Shown here piece by piece: positions 1 through 9,358 of a DNA stretch of 36,658 nt. Source of the stretch: Shewanella sp. TC10 (GTDB lineage Bacteria; Pseudomonadota; Gammaproteobacteria; Enterobacterales; Shewanellaceae). The stretch is from the NCBI RefSeq assembly GCF_009663145.1, contig NZ_VKHR01000054.1, forward strand, positions 1 to 36,658. The letters run 5' to 3'. The notes beneath the pieces are model-generated. The model made no database searches and was not told where the DNA came from. It saw only the letters and a program-made list of their open reading frames with translations. How positions within the stretch are numbered: the first letter of the stretch is position 1; each line of letters starts with the position of its first letter. Both the position numbers and the translations under genes were made by a program.

Positions 1-20
1 ATAAGTAAGCGATAAAGATA

Positions 21-45
21 ATAAAACGAGGCGTAAAGCCCCGTT
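21..45 (-). terminator. Rho-independent terminator of the HU-like gene
   Basis: Arms AACGAGGC (25-32) and GCCCCGTT (38-45) pair with one G-U wobble when read on the minus strand, with a 5-nt loop. The minus-strand transcript then runs into TTTTAT. It lies just after the stop of the minus-strand HU-like gene. Confidence 0.7.
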
Positions 46-58
46 ATACAGATTTGTA

Positions 59-334
59 CTAAGCGTTGATCTGCTTTTTAAATGCAGGTGCTGGTTTAAA
101 ACTAGGCTGATTGAACCCTGGGATTTCGATGTTCTCACCGGTTTGAGGATTACGCCCATTTTTAGCTAAGTGATAACGAAGTTCAAAGGTGCCGAATTGA
201 GGTAAGTAAACCTTTTCGCCTTCAGCTAATGCTTTGTGAAGCTGAAAGAGGATCTGTTCTAATTGAGGCTTGGCTTGAGATTGTGTAATGCCAATGTCAG
301 ATGCCATGGTTTGTACAAGTTGCTTCTTATTCAT
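59..334 (-). CDS. HU/IHF-family DNA-binding protein
   Basis: Small basic nucleoid-type protein of 91 residues, the usual length for the HU/IHF family, which acts as a dimer that bends DNA. The family signature is visible as GRNPQTG (about residues 60-66) in the beta-arm, preceded by a FGTFEL core strand. The N-terminal half has the two-helix dimerisation pattern beginning MNKKQLVQTMA. It is clearly diverged from the main HU-alpha/beta proteins of enterics: a QSQAKPQLEQ stretch replaces the usual helix 2, so it is probably an extra HU paralogue rather than the housekeeping copy. The ATG at 334 has only a weak ribosome-binding site. It is transcribed alone and ends at the hairpin at 21-45. The family is secure; the specific role is unknown. 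Confidence 0.85.
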   Translation of the reverse strand: MNKKQLVQTMASDIGITQSQAKPQLEQILFQLHKALAEGEKVYLPQFGTFELRYHLAKNGRNPQTGENIEIPGFNQPSFKPAPAFKKQINA

Positions 335-571
335 AAAAATACTGCGATAAATAATTTAAAATTTTTTTGCGGGGGACGTTTATATCAGTTCTGTTGCACC
401 ATTCCTAGTTTTCTTAAAGCCAATTAATCTCTTAGTGGTCATCAGCTAGTTTAGTTGGTCTAAATTTATCCGTCTTTCGTAGTAACTTGTTAGTGGAAAC
501 CACTGTCTGTAACACAAGGTAGCTAAATTTTTGCCATACTAAATTAATGAATTCGAAGTAGGAGGGAGTGA

Positions 572-1999
572 ATGAAAGCATTATGTTGTTTGCGTACTTA
601 TATACGTACTGGTTTCGCATTTACCTTTTTGTTGTCAGTTCTGTTGAGTTCGCCTGCCAAAGCCTCTCCTGAAAATAGTGCTACCTACAAAACTTTAGCC
701 CAGCATGTGCTGTTGATTTCATTGGCTGAACCTTCGGTAAAGTGGCAAGATTATCTCGCTATTTTACAAGGGACAAGTGAAGCTGAAAAACTAGAATATA
801 TAGATAGAATTCAAGTTGATGTTGCCGGCTTTTGGCATCAACGACGAGTGGTATTACCCTATGATGGTTTGGCCGAAAATGCTTCAGTAAAACGTAAAAC
901 CTTTGCACTTGAGCCCAGCGTTGATGACTATTTAAGCGTGTTGAATCATATTAGGCGGTTAATGTGGCTAAACGCTCGACACGAGTGGACAAGTATCCAG
1001 CCTGGTGGTTTTTTACGACCTGGTGATAGCCACAAAACTATCAGCGAAATCTCGCAGCGTTTATGGCTTTTAGGGGATTTATCCTCTCGCTCAGAAACCC
1101 AACACATTTTTGATGACACAATCGCTATGGCTGTTGCGCGTTTTCAGACTCGCCACGGTTTAAAAGCGGATTCGGTTATTGGACCTAAAACCTTGTATTG
1201 GCTTAACCAAACACCTAAAGAGCGGGCTGAGCTACTTGCTTCAAACTTTGTCGATAAAACCAGTTATAAAAGTGATTTAGGTTCTCGATATTTATTGGTG
1301 AACATACCAGCCTTTGAAATGGTGTTAGTAAATGACGATCAAGTAGCATTGACCTCTAAAGTTATTGTCGGTCGTTCATATCGCAGAACGCCTGTGATGA
1401 AAGGGCAGATATCAAACATTGTGATAAACCCGACTTGGACGGTACCAAAAAAGTTAATGCGCCGAGATATATTACCTAAAGTCGCTGAAAACGGCAGCTA
1501 TATAACCGATCGTCAGTTCGATGTATTTGATTTAACTGGCAGTAAAGTCAGCAAAACAGCACAAGAGTGGCAAGATGTTGTCACAACAGGCCCGTTTCCT
1601 TACCGCTTAGTTCAGCGCCCTGGAGAGATAAATGCGTTAGGGCGTTATAAGTTTCATTTTAAAAATGACTTGAATATCTACTTACATGACACACCAGATA
1701 AAGATTTGTTTGCGGAAGATAACCGCGCACTTTCATCTGGGTGTGTGCGCATTGAAAAAGTTCAAGAGCTTGCGGAGTGGTTTGCTACCAATGTCGTCAT
1801 CGATAAGCGTACTTGGCAACGGATGCAAACTGATGGCAGTAAAACCCAGTGGTTTTCTTTATCGCAAACGGTTCCAATCCATTTAGTTTACTGGAACGCA
1901 TGGGTTGATGAAGACAATTTAGCTCAGTATCGCAATGATATTTATCATTTGAATAACATTGATCAAACAATAGTGGCGAATAATTCATCATCTTTGTGA
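572..1999 (+). CDS. ldtD: L,D-transpeptidase, YcbB/LdtD type
   Basis: Periplasmic peptidoglycan cross-linking enzyme that makes 3-3 (mDAP-mDAP) bridges and can bypass penicillin-sensitive D,D-transpeptidases. Residues 1-32 look like a signal peptide ending near AKA. A peptidoglycan-binding-1 domain is seen around 155-212 (AVARFQTRHGLKAD, then GPKTLYWLN). The YkuD catalytic domain spans about 238-410. The active-site motif is present: His372 (YLHDTP) and the SSGCVR block with catalytic Cys391 and Arg393. At 475 residues it is shorter than E. coli LdtD (about 615), mostly in the N-terminal part. The ATG at 572 is well supported by a GGAGGGAG ribosome-binding site at 561-568. mepK follows 169 bp downstream in the same order as ycbB-ycbK in enterics. 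Confidence 0.9.
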   Translation: MKALCCLRTYIRTGFAFTFLLSVLLSSPAKASPENSATYKTLAQHVLLISLAEPSVKWQDYLAILQGTSEAEKLEYIDRIQVDVAGFWHQRRVVLPYDGLAENASVKRKTFALEPSVDDYLSVLNHIRRLMWLNARHEWTSIQPGGFLRPGDSHKTISEISQRLWLLGDLSSRSETQHIFDDTIAMAVARFQTRHGLKADSVIGPKTLYWLNQTPKERAELLASNFVDKTSYKSDLGSRYLLVNIPAFEMVLVNDDQVALTSKVIVGRSYRRTPVMKGQISNIVINPTWTVPKKLMRRDILPKVAENGSYITDRQFDVFDLTGSKVSKTAQEWQDVVTTGPFPYRLVQRPGEINALGRYKFHFKNDLNIYLHDTPDKDLFAEDNRALSSGCVRIEKVQELAEWFATNVVIDKRTWQRMQTDGSKTQWFSLSQTVPIHLVYWNAWVDEDNLAQYRNDIYHLNNIDQTIVANNSSSL

Positions 2000-2168
2000 C
2001 GTTACGCTTTTCTATAAGTGATTGACCTGATTACAACTTGCTAAGATGTACAAAAATTAAGCTGATTTTGTCGGCTTGATCGCTTGCTATTGCCTTTCTT
2101 TCCGTTTAACTTCACTTTCAGTTGTGTAAAAAACACACAGGTTTATATAATTAGAAAGTGGTGAGTTA

Positions 2169-2717
2169 ATGTCTTTAGTTTGTCCTGCCCGTAGGCAAGT
2201 TTTGTTAGGTTTAAGTGGTGTTGCAGTCGCGTCAGTGTTTTCAACCCCCGCTCAAGCAAGTCGTTCAACCCAAGGTATTCGAGAGTTGAGTTTTTATAAT
2301 CGTCACACTGGCGAGCGCGAACAAGGACAGTTCTGGGCTGAAGGTGAATACAACAAAGATACATTATCTTTATTCAGTCATGTTTTACGTGATCATAGGC
2401 AGAATCAAGCTGCGCCTATGGATAACCGTCTGTATGAGTTTGTTTATAATTTACAGCAAACATTAGGCAACACTGACGAAGTACATGTTATTTCTGGCTA
2501 TCGGTCTCCGAAAACCAACAATATGTTAGCGTCCAAAAGTAATGGTGTTGCTAAAAAAAGCTATCATATGAAAGGCATGGCGATGGATCTTGCTATACCA
2601 GGTGTTGAGCTCAAAACCCTACGTGATGCTGCTCGTTCGTTAGAACTGGGTGGTGTAGGCTATTACCCTCGTTCTGGTTTTATTCATGTCGATTGCGGCC
2701 CAGTAAGAAGTTGGTAA
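2169..2717 (+). CDS. mepK: Tat-exported murein DD/LD-endopeptidase MepK (YcbK, DUF882/M15A)
   Basis: Periplasmic zinc metallopeptidase. The E. coli homologue cleaves the 3-3 cross-links made by L,D-transpeptidases and supports cell-wall growth. The protein is 182 residues, the same as E. coli YcbK. A twin-arginine signal is visible: Arg8-Arg9 followed by QVLLGLSG and a hydrophobic run ending in AQA at about residue 30. M15-type metal ligands are present in SGYRSPKTNN (109-118), SYHMKGMAMD (His133, Asp140) and FIHVDCGP (His173). It lies just downstream of ldtD, the gene whose products it would cleave, and may be co-transcribed; I saw no terminator in the 169-bp gap. The ATG at 2169 is preceded by a modest GTGAG site. 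Confidence 0.9.
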   Translation: MSLVCPARRQVLLGLSGVAVASVFSTPAQASRSTQGIRELSFYNRHTGEREQGQFWAEGEYNKDTLSLFSHVLRDHRQNQAAPMDNRLYEFVYNLQQTLGNTDEVHVISGYRSPKTNNMLASKSNGVAKKSYHMKGMAMDLAIPGVELKTLRDAARSLELGGVGYYPRSGFIHVDCGPVRSW

Positions 2718-2859
2718 AATTTCATTTCTGTCATTAACCTTCATCGGTGAACATTAACGCTTCATCAAGTGTTTCACGGGTTTGATTAAGTTATAAAGCT
2801 TAACTTGTTCAGTGACAGAGAGCTTAGTGAGTGATTGGTATGAAATAACTGCTAATCGC

Positions 2860-2888
2860 TTGTTGAGGTCAAGAAGCTGTGTTAAAAT
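2860..2888 (+). promoter_or_regulatory. Predicted sigma-70 promoter of rplY
   Basis: TTGTTG (2860-2865), a 17-bp spacer and TAAAAT (2883-2888) are followed at once by the GC-rich stretch CCGCGCGC. GC-rich discriminators are typical of ribosomal-protein and rRNA promoters under ppGpp control. The start would be near 2895, giving a leader of about 105 nt before rplY. Confidence 0.55.
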
Positions 2889-3001
2889 CCGCGCGCTTTG
2901 TTTAATTGAGTTATTTATTATTCAAGATATTATTCAAGCACGAGTTGTTATTGGTCGAAAATAACAACATCAATTTATTTTTTTTATTAAGTGAGAAACA
3001 C

Positions 3002-3289
3002 ATGTCTTACACTATTCAAGCTGAAATCCGTACTGAAATCGGGAAAGGTTCGAGCCGCCGCCTACGTCATGCGAATTTAGTTCCTGCTGTAATCTACGGT
3101 CCAGGTAAAGAGCCAATCTCAATCAAAATGGCTCAAAAAGATATCGTAAACATTCAATTGAATGACGATTTCTACACTACTGATTTAACTCTAGTTATCG
3201 ATGGTAAAGAAGTTAAAGTACGTGTTCAAGCTATCCAACGTCACGCTTACAAGACGTTAGTTGAACATATTGACTTCAAATTTGCTTAA
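3002..3289 (+). CDS. rplY: 50S ribosomal protein L25
   Basis: Binds 5S rRNA in the central protuberance of the large subunit. The 95-residue product matches the short, single-domain L25 of gammaproteobacteria: TEIGKGSSRRLRHANLVPAV at the N-terminus, VIYGPGKEP, and VRVQAIQRH near the C-terminus. An in-frame start exists further upstream at 2906, but it would add 32 residues unlike L25. The ATG at 3002, after AAGTGAGAAACAC, gives the normal protein. It is a single gene between its own promoter and a strong terminator at 3305-3330. Confidence 0.95.
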   Translation: MSYTIQAEIRTEIGKGSSRRLRHANLVPAVIYGPGKEPISIKMAQKDIVNIQLNDDFYTTDLTLVIDGKEVKVRVQAIQRHAYKTLVEHIDFKFA

Positions 3290-3304
3290 TCGTTAATTTG
3301 AATG

Positions 3305-3330
3305 AAAAAAGCGCCTTTCGGCGCTTTTTT
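3305..3330. terminator. Bidirectional terminator between rplY and tamB
   Basis: Perfect 11-bp stem, AAAAAAGCGCC and GGCGCTTTTTT, with a TTTC loop. A/T runs on both sides let it work on both strands. It lies between the convergent rplY and tamB genes. Confidence 0.9.
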
Positions 3331-3413
3331 TATGTCTGATTATTGAGGCTAATTTTAATGGTTGGTTTTTTCTGGCTTTAAAGGCTTAAATACACTTTTT
3401 GTGACTTTAATTT

Positions 3414-6400
3414 CTAATCAACATTGAAGCTGTAATAGATATCTAATGATTGATTCAATGTTCCTGATACGGTTTCTAGATAAAGTTGCGATAAGATGTA
3501 ATAGCGAACTGTCATCTCATAACCTGGATTAAACACCCCAATACCGTACTTGACCATTAAATCCTCGCCAATGTAGCCACTAATGGCCACACGGCCTTCA
3601 TCGTTTGCATCAAGCTGTACGTTTGAAAAGCCAAACTTTTCAATTAACCCTGTTGCTGTCGAACCAATATTATTCATTGCTCCGCCACCAAATTGAGAGC
3701 CTAAGGTGAGAGCCGCGCCCATCATCAAGGCACTGTTTTGTTCATTACTGCCACTACTAAAACCTGCTCCAGTGACGATGTAAGATAAAATTTCAGCTTG
3801 CTCTTTTGCTGGGCTTGAGAATAGGGTAACAATAGGCCGCATGGCCGTACCTGTTACTCTGACACCCGCAGTTAGATCTTCATCTTTGATTTCTCGCACT
3901 GCTTCAATGTTCAAGTTTGGCACTTCGGTTGGGCCAGAGAACTGCACTTCACCCGTACTGATGGTGAGGGTTTGCCCCATGAACTTATATGTTCCTCGGC
4001 TCACTCTGATATCACCAAACAGCAGTGGTGGTTTAAAGGCTTGTTGCTGAAGTAACAATGTTCCGTTCAGCTTACCGCTTAAGCCCATTCCATCAATGGA
4101 GACTTCAGGGCCAACATTAATACTTAAATCCGACACGATTGCATAGGGGCTGACCTTTTGTTCTTGCTCCGAAATTGAATCGTTAAATACCACATCAGAG
4201 GAGACTGCCACACCACCTTCAGCTAGCTGAACGACGGTTATCTCACCCGTTGGAATACCGACATCCCCTTTGACTGCAAGTTGATTTTTATCGAATGTTA
4301 CGTTTATATCCGGTGAGATATTCAAAATGGCAATCGGTGGCTGAATAAAGGCAAGCTTGTCACCTTTGACATTGATATCGCCACTGAACTGACCTTTTGG
4401 CCATGACAAAGAACCATCGATTTGTGCTTGACCTTGTCCCATAGTAAGACTGCCATCGAGCTCACCTTTTTGGCCCTTTAACTGCATTGCTAAGTTAATA
4501 TCTTCAATCAATGTCGGGTTATCGGTAGAGGCTATAGCGCCTTTCTTTAATTCAATACTGCCTTGTCCGAGCGGGTTACTCAAACTCCCGACTAGCTGTA
4601 AATCAGCAGAGAAAAGCCCCTCTAAGGTTTCAAGTTTAGGAAAGAATCCACGCAGTGTGCCTACATTAAACTCACCGACATTTATAAAGCCTGATAAGTC
4701 TCTGCCTGGATCGGTGGATATTGAGATTTCACTATCGATATCAGCAATACCATTAGCTTCAACTAGCACACTACTTTTAAACTTATCTTCATCAATAAGT
4801 GCATTGAGTTTGATTAAGTCGTATTGAACACTGATGCGATCGCTCTCTGTTCGACTTAATTCAATGTTGCCATCAGCAAGGTTTAACTCAATATTGGCTT
4901 GTAACTTTTCTGTTTCAGACCAAGTGGCAACACCATTAAGGTCTGATAAACCAGTCCAGGATAGTCTTTGTGGCAACAGAGGTTTTAATAAAAGCCCTGG
5001 TTGACCATGGGCGTAGATATTGATATTTCCTTGATGACCAAATTGTCCGGTTTCTTTTAGACATAGTTGGCTGTGGGGGTGACTAATACAAAACGGGTTA
5101 ACAGTCCCAATGCTATTGAGTTGATCCCAGCTTATTTCAACAGGGTGATCTGTTTGCCAAGTGCCTAATAAGTTGGTCACAGTTAAACTATTGACTTTAG
5201 TGTCAAATAACTGCTTTTGCTGATCAAACTCATTATCTATAACGGTATGAACCGCTAATTCGCCTTGAGTACTAAGCTCAAGGTGTTGCTGATTAAGGTT
5301 ACCATTGGCACTTAACACTAGCTGTGATAAATCGACTTGTTGCCAAGTGAATTTATCATTAGTCATATTTAGTTTGAACTGATGTTGATTTAGCGGCAAA
5401 TAATTGGCCGTAAGGTTTAAAAGCTCAACTTCCATATCAACATACTTAAAATCAACCACACGAGCACTGACATCGACTATTGGCTGCTGTTCATCGCCTG
5501 TGACATCAATTTTTGCATAGATTTCACCTTTAGCATCTGGCAACCATTGGCTGATATCGGGGACCGTAAGTTCGGCGTCGACATCCCAAAAAGCGTTGGC
5601 TTGGCCATTAACAATCAGCTCTGCTCCCAGGGCACTGGCATGAAGATCATGTGCATTAATTGCCAGTAAATGATTAAACTCGATATTGCCACTGACGGTG
5701 AGTGGAAAATCATTTAACGAACCATTGAGATCTGCGTCAGCAACATTGATTTCCCAGCTATCATCACCAATGGTACCTTTGGTAGCAAGCTTGCCATTAA
5801 TGTCACTGGCAAGATTGGTTAGCTGGTATAAATAGCTGACTTTTTCTAGCTGTAGGTTTTCAGTTTCTAGCTCTGCTTGCCAGCTCAAGTCATCGGCAAA
5901 ACTGACTAAACCATTGCCTTTGATATTGCCTGCTTCAGATTCAACTTTAATATGTGAAACAGTAAGTTGTTCTTGGCCATAACTAATATTGGTATCAACA
6001 TCTAACAGTGGATGAAATGGGCTTAATAGCTCGGCTGTAAAAATCACTGATTGATTATCGATGTCACCTTTACTGGTGAGCTTATCGACTTTGGCGAAGT
6101 ACTCAGGTTTATTAAGAGGCCATTTAAGATCAGCCTTGGCGACTTCTAACTGATAACTCATTTCAGGCTTACTGAGTGCAATGAGCGCTTCAAAGTCGAT
6201 ATTGATATCACCAGCAGCGGATGCTTTTACTGCTAAGTCATCAAAACCATTTTCTGCCTGTATCAACAGTGTTTGGTTGGTTAAATGGGGAATTTCAGCG
6301 ACGTTATGCAGATTAAACTCTGCATCAATCGTCATAGGGTAATCGTCGTTTAAACTGATGTCGCCAATAAGCTGTGCGTCACCATATTGATGAGTGACTT

Positions 6401-7379
6401 GTAATTGTTGAACATCAATAAAGTACTCAACATAACTGCCTTTTAAGGCAATATGGTCAAACTTATCTTCACGCTCGCCTAATAGCATTACGCTATCGGT
6501 AGTTATCAGTTCATCGACATAGATGGGGAAGGTCATGTAAACCGCTGGCAAGTTTGCCATTGCCCATTCATCCAGTTCTTTTGTGCCGGTATTAGCTTGT
6601 GTGTCTGTACTGGCTTGAACGTCAGATCCATCTTCTGAATCGCCAAGCGGAATATCAACAAGTAAGTCTTTACTATGTAGGTAACTGACTCGTAGACCAC
6701 TTTTATTCCACAGCGCCTTACCTTGCAGACGTGATGCGTTGTAGCGCATATCATTGACGCTAACTTTAACGTTACTTAAATCCAGCTCATTTAGACCTAT
6801 TATCACAGGTAAAATGAGAGGTGATGGGGCTTCATCTATTTCTTCAATTTCAGCTGTATCTGCTGTTTCACTCTCATTTTTATTGTCACTATTATTGTCA
6901 GTGTCTGCAGTGAGTGGTTTATCTTTTAATTCATCAATTGGGTCATCATCAAACTCATCGGTGGCGACGCGGACTTTTACATCGCTGGCAATCAGGGTGT
7001 CGACACAAATTTGTTTATTGAATAAACAAGTTGGCACCCAAGAGAGCGATAAATTTTCAACTTCAACAGCCACTCCGTTCATCGACCAACTGGCATAATC
7101 AAATTCTAATTTTCGGTTAATCGTCCCAGAGCGAAAGTCGAGTTCAAGGTTGGGCACAAATTGGTTGGCGAGTAGCACACTAATTCGGGCACCAATGGGA
7201 GTACCGATTAGCACTGCGACTATGATAAGAATCAGCAATGGAATGTAGATTAATACTCTGGTGGAAAGCTTAAAAGCGCCCCAACATTGCATTAAAGTCG
7301 ACTTTGGCGGTTTAGCCGGAGGGATATGACCGTTAGTCGAGTGGGTATTATTTTGTTGTGGGGGTGATTGTTCTGTCAT
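3414..7379 (-). CDS. tamB: Translocation and assembly module inner-membrane subunit TamB
   Basis: AsmA-like bridge protein that spans the periplasm. With TamA it takes part in outer-membrane protein assembly, and TamB-family proteins are also implicated in phospholipid transport between membranes. At 1321 residues it is in the usual size range. There is one N-terminal membrane anchor (about residues 42-60). A long repetitive beta-rich body follows, with alternating patterns such as GNINIYAHGQPG and INVKGDKLAFIQPP. The C-terminal DUF490/TamB domain includes RGTYKFMGQTLTISTGEVQF and VTGTAMRPIVTLFSSP. A very acidic, low-complexity insert lies at about 140-190. Its ATG overlaps the tamA stop by one base (TAATG on the minus strand), so the two are translationally coupled. 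Confidence 0.95.
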   Translation of the reverse strand: MTEQSPPQQNNTHSTNGHIPPAKPPKSTLMQCWGAFKLSTRVLIYIPLLILIIVAVLIGTPIGARISVLLANQFVPNLELDFRSGTINRKLEFDYASWSMNGVAVEVENLSLSWVPTCLFNKQICVDTLIASDVKVRVATDEFDDDPIDELKDKPLTADTDNNSDNKNESETADTAEIEEIDEAPSPLILPVIIGLNELDLSNVKVSVNDMRYNASRLQGKALWNKSGLRVSYLHSKDLLVDIPLGDSEDGSDVQASTDTQANTGTKELDEWAMANLPAVYMTFPIYVDELITTDSVMLLGEREDKFDHIALKGSYVEYFIDVQQLQVTHQYGDAQLIGDISLNDDYPMTIDAEFNLHNVAEIPHLTNQTLLIQAENGFDDLAVKASAAGDINIDFEALIALSKPEMSYQLEVAKADLKWPLNKPEYFAKVDKLTSKGDIDNQSVIFTAELLSPFHPLLDVDTNISYGQEQLTVSHIKVESEAGNIKGNGLVSFADDLSWQAELETENLQLEKVSYLYQLTNLASDINGKLATKGTIGDDSWEINVADADLNGSLNDFPLTVSGNIEFNHLLAINAHDLHASALGAELIVNGQANAFWDVDAELTVPDISQWLPDAKGEIYAKIDVTGDEQQPIVDVSARVVDFKYVDMEVELLNLTANYLPLNQHQFKLNMTNDKFTWQQVDLSQLVLSANGNLNQQHLELSTQGELAVHTVIDNEFDQQKQLFDTKVNSLTVTNLLGTWQTDHPVEISWDQLNSIGTVNPFCISHPHSQLCLKETGQFGHQGNINIYAHGQPGLLLKPLLPQRLSWTGLSDLNGVATWSETEKLQANIELNLADGNIELSRTESDRISVQYDLIKLNALIDEDKFKSSVLVEANGIADIDSEISISTDPGRDLSGFINVGEFNVGTLRGFFPKLETLEGLFSADLQLVGSLSNPLGQGSIELKKGAIASTDNPTLIEDINLAMQLKGQKGELDGSLTMGQGQAQIDGSLSWPKGQFSGDINVKGDKLAFIQPPIAILNISPDINVTFDKNQLAVKGDVGIPTGEITVVQLAEGGVAVSSDVVFNDSISEQEQKVSPYAIVSDLSINVGPEVSIDGMGLSGKLNGTLLLQQQAFKPPLLFGDIRVSRGTYKFMGQTLTISTGEVQFSGPTEVPNLNIEAVREIKDEDLTAGVRVTGTAMRPIVTLFSSPAKEQAEILSYIVTGAGFSSGSNEQNSALMMGAALTLGSQFGGGAMNNIGSTATGLIEKFGFSNVQLDANDEGRVAISGYIGEDLMVKYGIGVFNPGYEMTVRYYILSQLYLETVSGTLNQSLDIYYSFNVD

Positions 7380-9244
7380 TACAATTCAGTCCCCATGGTT
7401 AAGTGAATACGCCAAGAACGATCGATTGTTTCCGTTTCTTTCAAGCCGACACCGACATCAAGTTTAATCGGGCCAATAGGGGATATCCAATGGATACCAC
7501 TACCTACAGATACCACAGGTTCAAACTGCTCAGTATCAAATGCGTTACCCGCATCAACAAAGGTGGCTACACGCCAAGTATCATTTAAGTAATATTGATA
7601 TTCAAAACTGCCGACTATCAAGTAACGTCCACCGACCACCTGGCGGGAGATCCCACCTTCGGAGTTAACATACTCAATGTAGGGACCGAGCTCTTGATAA
7701 CCATAACCACGAATGGATTGATCACCACCAGTAAAATAGCGAAGTGATGGCGAAATTTGATCTATTTGGTCGCTATCAGCAATGTTGGCCCCTAAATCTA
7801 AGCGGCTAACAAATCGGTGACGGTCGAAGAAGGTATCAATCCATTTAAACTTAGCTTCTAACTTAGTTAAACGGATCTCTGAACCTAAATTAGGGTCGCC
7901 ATATTCAACGCTGTATATTTGTCTAAAGCCTGATTTAGGGTCAAGGGTGTTATCGCCACGAGTTGTTTTGCCAATACCGAAACCAGCTAAAATAAATTGG
8001 GGGTCGTAATCGATATCTGATTGATTATAAAATTCTTGGTTAAATTCTAGGGAGTAACCAAATAGCCAACCACTGTCTAATCTTTGTTGCCTAATCACCC
8101 CTAATAAACGTTTTTCAGATTCAAGCTGCCCTGTGTAATCAAAGTTACGGTCATCTTCGTTATAGTCTTGGGTTACCCCGTATTTATCACGTAACAACCC
8201 GATACGGAGTTTAAGTTGATCGTCTAAAGGGTGAGACAAAGGAATGGTGTAAGTGGTTAGGAACTTAGGTCTATCAGTTGACCATTCCACGGTGGTTTCT
8301 TGAGTGTGACCATAGCTATTGATTTGTGGCATACGCCAAGTAAGCCTAACCCGAGGATCAACAGTGTTTTCGGCATTAGTCCCAATATCGGCGCCTAAAC
8401 CGACTTCAAAAGAGTGGGTCGGACGCGGGGCTAAATCAACTTTAATCGGTACTTCAGTGTCCGACATCCCATCGACTTGAGGCAGTACTTTGATGCTACT
8501 GAAATAGCCTGTGTCGATTAAGTTGCGGTTAAGACGATTTAATCGTGAGGTGGAATATTTGGCATTCGGCTTAAAGGGGATAAGTTTCTCTAATAACTCG
8601 TCATTCACCGTTTGTCCTGAAAACTCAACCTCTCCGATTAAGTAACGATTCCCAGACTCAAAGTCGATATGAATTTTAGCAGTATTAAGATCGCGGTTAA
8701 CTTCTATTTCAGAGCGAGCAAAAGTCGCATCAAAGTAACCCCTAGCTAATGCTAAGGTCACCAGTTGAGATTTCAAGTCTGAATATACGCCATGATTCAA
8801 GGTGTCACCAGGCTTAATGGTCAGCTGATTGAGCCAGCGATTAAAACTGTTGTCATCTATCATTTCATCACTGAATTTAATGTCGATCCATTCAATAATG
8901 GTAGGCTCACCTTCATCAATGGTGACATTCAGTGTCCAAGGCCCTTTTTCAGCTTCAGTGACTTCAATGTCTACTTTGGCATGGTAATGCCCCATAGATT
9001 CTAATGCCGCAGTGACACTGTCTTCGACGGTAAATAAGAATGCGCGGCGCTGGACTGCTGAGGTTGGACTGTCACCTAAATGAGCACGAATATTCTTGGT
9101 CAATCTTTCAGAAGCGCCGGTCAATTTGATATTTAGCCAATCATCTTTTGCCCAAGCGAAATTTGATGCCAACGAAACGAAGGCAACGCACACTACAAGG
9201 CAAAATTTAAACGATTTGGATAACAATGAATGAATGCTTATCAA
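7379..9244 (-). CDS. tamA: Translocation and assembly module outer-membrane subunit TamA
   Basis: Omp85-family outer-membrane barrel that partners TamB. The protein has 621 residues: a signal peptide of about 32 ending FAWA, three POTRA-like domains (about 35-270, including the block with YLIGEVEFSGQTVND) and a C-terminal 16-strand barrel. The conserved Omp85 loop motif appears as GGDQSIRGYGYQELGP near residue 510. The start is a TTG at 9244: an in-frame stop lies 13 bp upstream and there is no ATG before the signal peptide, so a non-ATG start seems required. It is the first gene of the tamA-tamB operon and divergent from the asparaginase gene. The 114-bp gap must hold both promoters. Confidence 0.93.
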   Translation of the reverse strand: MISIHSLLSKSFKFCLVVCVAFVSLASNFAWAKDDWLNIKLTGASERLTKNIRAHLGDSPTSAVQRRAFLFTVEDSVTAALESMGHYHAKVDIEVTEAEKGPWTLNVTIDEGEPTIIEWIDIKFSDEMIDDNSFNRWLNQLTIKPGDTLNHGVYSDLKSQLVTLALARGYFDATFARSEIEVNRDLNTAKIHIDFESGNRYLIGEVEFSGQTVNDELLEKLIPFKPNAKYSTSRLNRLNRNLIDTGYFSSIKVLPQVDGMSDTEVPIKVDLAPRPTHSFEVGLGADIGTNAENTVDPRVRLTWRMPQINSYGHTQETTVEWSTDRPKFLTTYTIPLSHPLDDQLKLRIGLLRDKYGVTQDYNEDDRNFDYTGQLESEKRLLGVIRQQRLDSGWLFGYSLEFNQEFYNQSDIDYDPQFILAGFGIGKTTRGDNTLDPKSGFRQIYSVEYGDPNLGSEIRLTKLEAKFKWIDTFFDRHRFVSRLDLGANIADSDQIDQISPSLRYFTGGDQSIRGYGYQELGPYIEYVNSEGGISRQVVGGRYLIVGSFEYQYYLNDTWRVATFVDAGNAFDTEQFEPVVSVGSGIHWISPIGPIKLDVGVGLKETETIDRSWRIHLTMGTEL

Positions 9245-9358
9245 CGACTGATGACTTTAACCTATTGTCGCCAGAATAGTGCAAACAGGCAAGGTTATGA
9301 TTGAAATTACCGCCTGAAATGGTTACAAAGATACAAACCGATCAAGGACTTGCTTAAA

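Noticed and set aside
2122..2139. TGTGT/ACACA hairpin before mepK
   Set aside because: A five-base stem with an all-A loop is too weak to call as a terminator or regulator site.
2906..3001. 32-residue N-terminal extension of L25
   Set aside because: It does not resemble L25, and the ATG at 3002 gives the normal 95-residue protein.
6754..7098. 114-codon Ser-rich ORF antisense to tamB
   Set aside because: Its low-complexity Ser/Leu content mirrors the Asp/Asn/Glu-rich insert of TamB on the other strand.
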